DNA from: CAIJMI01 sp964448085
GTDB taxonomy: Bacteria > Patescibacteriota > Microgenomatia > UBA10105 > UBA927
Assembly (NCBI GenBank): GCA_964448085.1
Contig: CAYUUX010000027.1
Coordinates: 1 to 10,946 of the forward strand
Length of the DNA stretch: 10,946 nt
Reading direction: 5' to 3'
How positions within the stretch are numbered: the stretch's first letter is position 1; every line of letters begins with the position of its first letter. Positions 7,028-10,946 of this stretch are shown piece by piece. Under the pieces are notes generated by a model. That model was not told the origin of the DNA, did no database searches, and saw nothing but the letters and a program-made list of their open reading frames with translations. The position numbers and the translations under genes are program-made.

Positions 7028-7994
7028 TATTATCGGCAGTAGATTGATTATTGTAGGAGTAGCCATTTTGGCTATCTTTACCGGTATATTTTTTTGGTGG
7101 AAAGATGCGTTGACCCCTGTTGATGATAAGGATACCACACCAATTTCCTTCACGATTCCAAGCGGCCAAAGGACCAAAGAAATTGCTGTTCGTTTAGCAG
7201 AGGAAGACGTAATAAGAAACCAGATAGCATTTTATCTTTATGTGCGTTTTGGTGGAGCTGGAAGCGATTTACAGGCAGGAGAATTCCGACTCAATAGGGC
7301 GATGGATACAAAAACCATAGCAAAGGAATTAACGAGGGGGACATTGGATGTTTGGGTTACCATACCCGAAGGGTGGAGAGTTGAAGAAATAGCTACGAAA
7401 TTAACGAAGGAGCTAGATATACCAGAACAGGAATTTCTTAAGTATGCAAATGAAGGCTATATGTTTCCTGATACATATATGATTCCCAATGAGGCCACCG
7501 CTGGAGCGGTAGCTGCATTATTGCAGGACACGTTTAACACCAAATTAACGCAGGAAATGGTAAATGATGCCAAGCGATCCGGTCTTTCAAAAGAGTCCCT
7601 TGTTACCATCGCTTCTCTTGTGGAAAGAGAAGGAAAAAATAGTGAAGACCGTCCAATGATAGCCGGTATTTTGTTAAACAGACTGCATCAGGATTGGCCC
7701 CTTCAGGTGGATGCAACGTTGCAGTATGCATTAGGGTATCAATCGAGCGAAAAAACATGGTGGAAAAAGGAATTAACTGATTATGATAAGACCATTGATT
7801 CCCCATACAATACGTACAAATACACGGGTTTGCCGCCTGGGCCAATTGCTAACCCAGGAGTGGAAGCGTTACGTGCGGTGGTATATCCCACAACAACAGA
7901 ATATATGTTCTATCTTCATGATTCGTCCGGAAAGGCATACTACGCAAAAACAGTTGAAGAGCATGAAAGAAATATCGCCAATTATCTGCGTTGA
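7011..7994 (+). CDS. mltG: Endolytic murein transglycosylase MltG (YceG-like)
   Basis: A 327-residue enzyme that cuts growing peptidoglycan strands at the outer face of the membrane and so sets glycan chain length. It has a basic start and one membrane anchor (about residues 12-30, LIIVGVAILAIFTGIFFWW). A LysM-like segment follows (FTIPSGQRTKEIAVRLAEE, about 46-65), then the YceG catalytic domain. Family signatures are VTIPEGWRVEEIA, EGYMFPDTY, the IASLVEREG block with the candidate catalytic glutamate E205 (equivalent to E218 of E. coli MltG), LQVDATLQYALG, and SPYNTYKYTGLPPGPIANPG. Length matches the family (about 340 in E. coli). The TTG start is supported by the strong AGGAGA site. It overlaps the zinc-ribbon gene by 17 bases, and the next gene begins 4 bases after its stop. 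It implies that the cell makes peptidoglycan. Confidence 0.95.
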   Translation: MKKSNNIIGSRLIIVGVAILAIFTGIFFWWKDALTPVDDKDTTPISFTIPSGQRTKEIAVRLAEEDVIRNQIAFYLYVRFGGAGSDLQAGEFRLNRAMDTKTIAKELTRGTLDVWVTIPEGWRVEEIATKLTKELDIPEQEFLKYANEGYMFPDTYMIPNEATAGAVAALLQDTFNTKLTQEMVNDAKRSGLSKESLVTIASLVEREGKNSEDRPMIAGILLNRLHQDWPLQVDATLQYALGYQSSEKTWWKKELTDYDKTIDSPYNTYKYTGLPPGPIANPGVEALRAVVYPTTTEYMFYLHDSSGKAYYAKTVEEHERNIANYLR

Positions 7995-7998
7995 TTTC

Positions 7999-9681
7999 AT
8001 GAAAAAAATTCCCCAAGTTCTGATTGCATACATCCTTTCACTTTTCTTCATGAGGAACGTATACGCGGAAGAAATTACCAATTTTACCGCGCACATAACG
8101 GTAGCATCCGATAGCTCCATGGTTGTTGCAGAACAAATCATATATGATTTTGGTTCAGTGGAGCGTCATGGAATCATGAGAGAAATTCCTTTTATTAAAG
8201 AGAACGACCAAGGGGAAAAATATAAGCTGGGAATTCGAGAATTTTCTGTGAGGGATACATTGGGAAAAGCGTATACAGTGAAACAAACTTCAGGAGGAGA
8301 AACTATAACGCTTCGTATAGGAGATGCAGATCGTACGATTTCTGGTTTGCATGAGTACAATATTTCATATGCTGTATCTGGAGCATTTGTTCCCTATTCG
8401 GATCATGACGAGCTCTATTGGAATATTACGGGGAACGGTTGGAATATTCCGATCCAATCAGCGCAAGCTGTAATAGAGCTCCCTTTTATAATTGAATCCA
8501 AAGACATGCAAACAAAGTGTTTTACCGGTTTGCAAAAAAGTACAGAAGAAAAATGCACCATGACATATGAGAATGGAAAGGTTATGGTGAAGTCAGACGA
8601 TGTTTTGGGTGTTGGCGAAGGATTGACTTTCGTTGTAGGTTTTCCAAAGGGATTACTGCAGATTGTTGAGGCTGAGAAAATAAATACGCAATTTTCCGAA
8701 TTCTTTTCAAGTATTGCTGCGATTGTAATGGGTATTATTGCTTTGGGTTGGTATTTCTTGCTTCCGCTTTGGATTATCCTACATTGGGTGCGATTTGGTA
8801 GGGATCCAAAAGGAACCGTTGGTGCGGCTCATGTATGGTTTGCGGTGCCAAAAACCAATAAGGGGAGGGAATTGAAACCCGCTGAGACCGGAACGCTTAT
8901 AGACGAAACGGCTGATATGAAAGACATTACTGCAACGATCATAGACTTAGCCCGACGGGGATATATAAAAATTAAAGAAGAGAAAAAAAATGATTACCTG
9001 CTTGAACAATTGGCCATAAAGATACAAGGAGATACGCTTGAGCCTTTTGAGACGATTTTGTTTGACGGAATATTTGATAAAGGATCAAGTGTGCGAATTA
9101 AAGATAAAGACCTAACAACTACCGTCCATAATACAAAAAATTCCTTATACGACACGGTTGTATCAGAAGGCCTGTTTCCAAAGAATCCCCAAAAAATAAG
9201 GACGGTATACATGGTCATAGCAGGATTCGGAATATTCACGGGGAATTTTGTTCTTGCTATTATCGCATTTCTTTTTGGAAGAAAAATGCCGAGAAAGACG
9301 ATAGAAGGGGTAAACTGTGCCAAAGTTGCGCAGGCACTCAAAGGATTTATTGTCTCACAAGACCGTCAGTATGCGTTTCAGGCAAAAAAGCAGCTGATGT
9401 TCGAGAAATTTTTGCCGTACGCGATCGTTTTCGGGGTTGAAAAGATTTGGGCAGAGAGATTTAAAGATTTGGCATTAACAAGGCCTGGATGGTATGAGAC
9501 GTATGACAATCGAGCGTTTAATGCATTCGTGTTCACGAACGCGTTTAGCCGAGGGTTTTCAACCAGTATGACACAAGCAGCGACCCCCACGCGTTCGTCA
9601 TCGGGCTTTTCATCAGGCTTTTCGGGCGGTGGCGGATTCTCCGGAGGTGGAGGTGGTGGAGGCGGGGGTGGGAGTTGGTAG
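7999..9681 (+). CDS. DUF2207 membrane protein with glycine-rich C-terminal tail
   Basis: A 560-residue protein with a signal peptide (MKKIPQVLIAYILSLFF, likely cut after VYA at residue 23). An outer DUF2207 domain follows (about 24-230), with the typical VERHGIMREIPF and ELYWNITGNGWNIPI blocks. A membrane span lies at about 239-263 and is followed by the WVRFGRDPKG junction. A cytoplasmic region comes next with a winged-helix-like part (ATIIDLARRGYIKIKEE), then one or two further spans at about 403-426 and the family's Gly-rich tail ending in GGGGSW. DUF2207 proteins (YciQ-like) have no established function. The start at 7999 is chosen because it gives a proper signal peptide 4 bases after mltG; the frame is open further upstream, but that part lies inside mltG. 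This is the last gene of the tight run, so it may share the envelope role of its neighbours (inference). Confidence 0.92.
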   Translation: MKKIPQVLIAYILSLFFMRNVYAEEITNFTAHITVASDSSMVVAEQIIYDFGSVERHGIMREIPFIKENDQGEKYKLGIREFSVRDTLGKAYTVKQTSGGETITLRIGDADRTISGLHEYNISYAVSGAFVPYSDHDELYWNITGNGWNIPIQSAQAVIELPFIIESKDMQTKCFTGLQKSTEEKCTMTYENGKVMVKSDDVLGVGEGLTFVVGFPKGLLQIVEAEKINTQFSEFFSSIAAIVMGIIALGWYFLLPLWIILHWVRFGRDPKGTVGAAHVWFAVPKTNKGRELKPAETGTLIDETADMKDITATIIDLARRGYIKIKEEKKNDYLLEQLAIKIQGDTLEPFETILFDGIFDKGSSVRIKDKDLTTTVHNTKNSLYDTVVSEGLFPKNPQKIRTVYMVIAGFGIFTGNFVLAIIAFLFGRKMPRKTIEGVNCAKVAQALKGFIVSQDRQYAFQAKKQLMFEKFLPYAIVFGVEKIWAERFKDLALTRPGWYETYDNRAFNAFVFTNAFSRGFSTSMTQAATPTRSSSGFSSGFSGGGGFSGGGGGGGGGGSW

Positions 9682-9704
9682 TCGCTTATCTATGGAAATT
9701 ACGG

Positions 9705-9710
9705 TATAAT
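9705..9710 (+). promoter_or_regulatory. -10 promoter element for the CDGSH-type gene
   Basis: A perfect TATAAT lies 20 bases before the ATG at 9731, giving a leader of roughly 14 bases that contains a GGAGG ribosome binding site (9720-9724, 6 bases from the ATG). No good -35 hexamer is visible at 16-18 bases upstream; TTGGTA at 9675-9680 is too far away. Confidence 0.6.
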
Positions 9711-9730
9711 TGTTGACTTGGAGGTTTATT

Positions 9731-9979
9731 ATGCCAAGACTTGTGAAAAAAACAGCGCACAGCCCTCATACAATTCAACCAACAGATACCCCTGTTGCTA
9801 TTTGTATGTGTGGATTGTCAAAAAATCAACCGTTTTGTGATAGTTCACATTTAAAAACGCGAGATGAAGATGAACAAAAAATATATTGGTACAACGATGA
9901 TGGATCACGGAAGGAGGTATGCGATTGTGGCAGCGATCAAAAGTGCGACTGCGGAAGCGCGTGTTGTTGTTCTAAGTAA
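9731..9979 (+). CDS. CDGSH-type iron-sulphur protein with cysteine-rich tail
   Basis: An 82-residue protein with the pattern C25-x-C27-x2-S30-x3-P34-x-C36-D37-x2-H40, the signature of CDGSH/mitoNEET-type proteins, which bind a redox-active [2Fe-2S] cluster through three Cys and one His. The usual CDGSH reads CDSSH here, so the glycine is replaced by serine. After an acidic loop and KIYWYNDDGSRKEV comes a tail with seven more cysteines (C64, C66, C72, C74, C78, C79, C80), including CDCG twice and a CCC run. The tail could bind metal, and it is not a second complete CDGSH motif. The start at 9731 follows a clear GGAGG site; an ATG at 9710 overlaps the promoter and is less likely. It has its own promoter, 49 bases after the DUF2207 gene. 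Role in the cell is unknown; electron transfer or iron/metal handling is inference. Confidence 0.88.
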   Translation: MPRLVKKTAHSPHTIQPTDTPVAICMCGLSKNQPFCDSSHLKTRDEDEQKIYWYNDDGSRKEVCDCGSDQKCDCGSACCCSK

Positions 9980-10007
9980 TAAAAAATTTTAATGAAAGTA
10001 GATTAGT

Positions 10008-10391
10008 ATGGCAATGAAACTATTTGTAGGAAGTTTATCGTATAACACAAATGATCAAGCGCTTCGGGAGGCATTTGCACAAGCTGGTACAGTCGTTTCC
10101 GCGACTATCATCATGGACAAATTCTCTGGCCGATCAAAAGGATTTGGATTCGTTGAAATGAGTTCCGATGAAGAAGCAAAGAAAGCAATTGACATGTGGA
10201 ATGGGAAAGAACTTGATGGTCGAACTTTGATCGTCAACGAAGCCCGTCCAATGGTTCCTCGAGAACAACGCCCAGGTGGTGGATTCGGAGGAGGACGACG
10301 CGACTTCGGAGGAGGACGACGCGATTTTGGAGGTCATGGAAGAGGTGGAGATCGGGGAGGAAGAGATGATCGTGGCGGACGTGATTGGTAA
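10008..10391 (+). CDS. RRM-domain RNA-binding protein with Gly/Arg-rich tail
   Basis: A 127-residue protein with one RNA recognition motif at about residues 4-82. RNP2 is LFVGSL (5-10) and RNP1 is KGFGFVEM (44-51), both with the expected aromatic residues except that RNP1 ends in Met. The tail (about 83-127) is rich in Gly, Arg and Asp with GGGRRDF repeats and ends in RGGRDW. This is the layout of bacterial and cyanobacterial glycine-rich RNA-binding proteins, which bind single-stranded RNA and are often linked to cold response or RNA chaperoning. An internal ATG at residue 3 is an alternative start. Upstream is a short AT-rich gap with a weak promoter-like pair (TTGTTG at 9964 and TTTAAT at 9988, 18-base spacer) and no strong ribosome binding site. 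It is probably expressed apart from the large operon. Confidence 0.95.
   Translation: MAMKLFVGSLSYNTNDQALREAFAQAGTVVSATIIMDKFSGRSKGFGFVEMSSDEEAKKAIDMWNGKELDGRTLIVNEARPMVPREQRPGGGFGGGRRDFGGGRRDFGGHGRGGDRGGRDDRGGRDW
10284..10325 (+). repeat. 21-bp tandem duplication in the RRM protein tail
   Basis: Two adjacent 21-base units (10284-10304 and 10305-10325) match at 20 of 21 positions, differing only in the last base (C or T). Each encodes FGGGRRD. A decayed third copy (FGGHGRG) follows. In-frame tandem units suggest that the tail grows or shrinks by slippage without breaking the gene. Confidence 0.9.
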
Positions 10392-10410
10392 CAATTGCGA
10401 ATAAATTTAT

Positions 10411-10605
10411 ATGGGACGAACTGTTCTGCTTATTCTGGGAACGATTTTAGCAGTAGGGTTGTTTATTGTGGCGATCAGAACAGTTAGTGGGGAAGACACA
10501 TGGCTTTGTTCAGATGGAACGTGGATTGCACACGGAAAACCGTATCTTCCACAACCATCATATCCTTGTCCCACCGTCATACCAACAGAGGTACAGAAGA
10601 AGTAG
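10411..10605 (+). CDS. Small membrane-anchored protein with W-C...HG-P...C motif
   Basis: A 64-residue protein with one hydrophobic N-terminal segment (about residues 4-22, TVLLILGTILAVGLFIVAI) and a short polar outer part. The outer part contains DTWLCSDGTWIAHGKPYLPQ and a second cysteine in SYPCP, giving C33 and C53, which could form a disulphide outside the cell. Small proteins with a similar DTWIC..G.W..HG.P.....PC pattern are, as far as I recall, common as unnamed proteins in Patescibacteria; no function is known. The segment could be a signal peptide or an uncleaved anchor. It starts 19 bases after the RRM gene without a clear ribosome binding site, and a long perfect hairpin lies 16 bases after its stop. 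Codon pattern and motif conservation favour a real gene. Confidence 0.72.
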   Translation: MGRTVLLILGTILAVGLFIVAIRTVSGEDTWLCSDGTWIAHGKPYLPQPSYPCPTVIPTEVQKK

Positions 10606-10621
10606 TCAAACAAATATAGTA

Positions 10622-10659
10622 ATACAACAACAGTCTCCACACGGAGACTGTTGTTGTAT
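10622..10659 (+). terminator. Perfect 17-bp hairpin, probable transcript end
   Basis: Bases 10622-10638 and 10643-10659 are perfect inverted repeats around an ACAC loop. The stem holds CAACAACAGTCTCC on the left arm. It sits between the stop of the 64-residue gene and the next promoter, where a terminator is expected, but no T-run follows on either strand, so it may act as a 3' end stabiliser, a weak terminator or a small structured RNA. Confidence 0.6.
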
Positions 10660-10687
10660 GCTTAGTGTCTTATGACATCGCATTTCA

Positions 10688-10693
10688 TATAAT
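10688..10693 (+). promoter_or_regulatory. -10 promoter element of the MazG-like gene, leaderless type
   Basis: A perfect TATAAT ends 7 bases before the ATG at 10701, so transcription would start at or within a base of the start codon. No ribosome binding site could fit in the message. No clear -35 hexamer is seen. Confidence 0.62.
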
Positions 10694-10700
10694 AAATACT

Positions 10701-10946
10701 ATGGATAATCTGTCAGAGCTTCAATCACAAGTAAGAAAATTTCATAAAGAACGATCTTGGAGTCATCATCCGAAAGAAATCGCAATTGATATAAGCTTGG
10801 AAGCAGCGGAATTATTAGAACATTTTAAGTGGCGTAACGGCAAAGAATTGGATATATACATTGAAGGGCACAGGCAAGACATCGAAGATGAATTATCAGA
10901 TGTGTTACACGCAACATTGCTTCTTGCACAATCGATGAATATTGAT
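10701..10946 (+). CDS. MazG-like nucleotide pyrophosphohydrolase, partial at right edge
   Basis: The first 82 codons of a MazG/RS21-C6-type all-alpha NTP pyrophosphohydrolase, cut by the window end. These enzymes hydrolyse (d)NTPs, often non-canonical ones, to the monophosphate and pyrophosphate in the cytoplasm. The metal-binding helices are visible: E34-x2-E37 in SLEAAELLEHFKW and E64-x2-D67 in EDELSDVLHATLLLA. The sequence before them (FHKERSWSHHPKEIAIDI) matches the short, single-domain branch of the family, which is usually about 100-120 residues, so most of the gene is probably here. It has its own promoter and follows a long hairpin, so it begins a new transcript. House-cleaning of nucleotide pools is the likely role; the exact substrate cannot be told. 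Confidence 0.9.
   Translation, partial: MDNLSELQSQVRKFHKERSWSHHPKEIAIDISLEAAELLEHFKWRNGKELDIYIEGHRQDIEDELSDVLHATLLLAQSMNID

Noticed and set aside
7783..7998. Upstream extension of the DUF2207 gene
   Set aside because: This part is the end of mltG read in another frame; the start at 7999 gives a clean signal peptide right after the mltG stop.
9917..9976. Second CDGSH motif in the cysteine-rich tail
   Set aside because: The tail has CxC pairs but lacks the P-x-C-D and final His spacing required for the cluster site.
10622..10659. Hairpin as a CRISPR repeat or tRNA-like element
   Set aside because: There is a single copy with no spacers and no cloverleaf; it is a simple inverted repeat.

Overview
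The window looks like chromosomal DNA of a Patescibacteria (Candidate Phyla Radiation) bacterium, probably of the Parcubacteria kind. The reasons are an alanyl-tRNA synthetase that ends right after its editing domain, a one-membrane-span fusion of a PilM-like cytoplasmic domain with a baseplate J-like outer domain, an AMP-phosphorylase-type nucleoside phosphorylase, a DUF2207 protein with a glycine-rich tail, and a very compact layout. This lineage call rests on recognised family features and not on a tree. UGA is used as a normal stop (alaS, sortase, mltG), so the Gracilibacteria/SR1 recoding does not apply. All genes are on the + strand. No tRNA, rRNA, CRISPR array, insertion sequence or phage gene was seen, and no stretch over 300 bases lacks a gene.

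Layout. Positions 30-666 hold two small overlapping genes for membrane-anchored proteins (one DUF948-like, one YtxH-like). Positions 653-718 hold a hairpin plus T-run that looks like their terminator. Directly after it a TATAAT box sits only 6 bases before the alaS ATG, which suggests a leaderless mRNA. From 745 to 9681 seven genes follow with overlaps or gaps of 9 bases or less, and appear to form one operon: alaS, a PilM-like/baseplate J-like membrane protein, a sortase, an AMP/thymidine phosphorylase, a 63-residue zinc-ribbon protein, mltG (TTG start, strong ribosome binding site) and a DUF2207 membrane protein. Four of the seven act at or across the envelope (surface-protein anchoring, glycan chain termination, two uncharacterised membrane proteins). 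Two are housekeeping enzymes for tRNA charging and nucleoside salvage.

From 9705 on there are small independent units: a CDGSH-type iron-sulphur protein with an unusual cysteine-rich tail and its own promoter, a glycine/arginine-tailed RRM RNA-binding protein, a 64-residue membrane-anchored protein with a short two-cysteine motif, a perfect 17-bp hairpin, and the start of a MazG-like nucleotide pyrophosphohydrolase. This last gene again has a TATAAT box 7 bases before its ATG, and it runs off the right edge.

No clear new defence or mobile system is present. The items most worth a second look are the surface cassette around the fusion protein and sortase, the cysteine/histidine cluster inside the alanyl-tRNA synthetase catalytic region, the CDGSH protein with its extra seven-cysteine tail, the leaderless promoter arrangement, and two terminator-like RNA structures.
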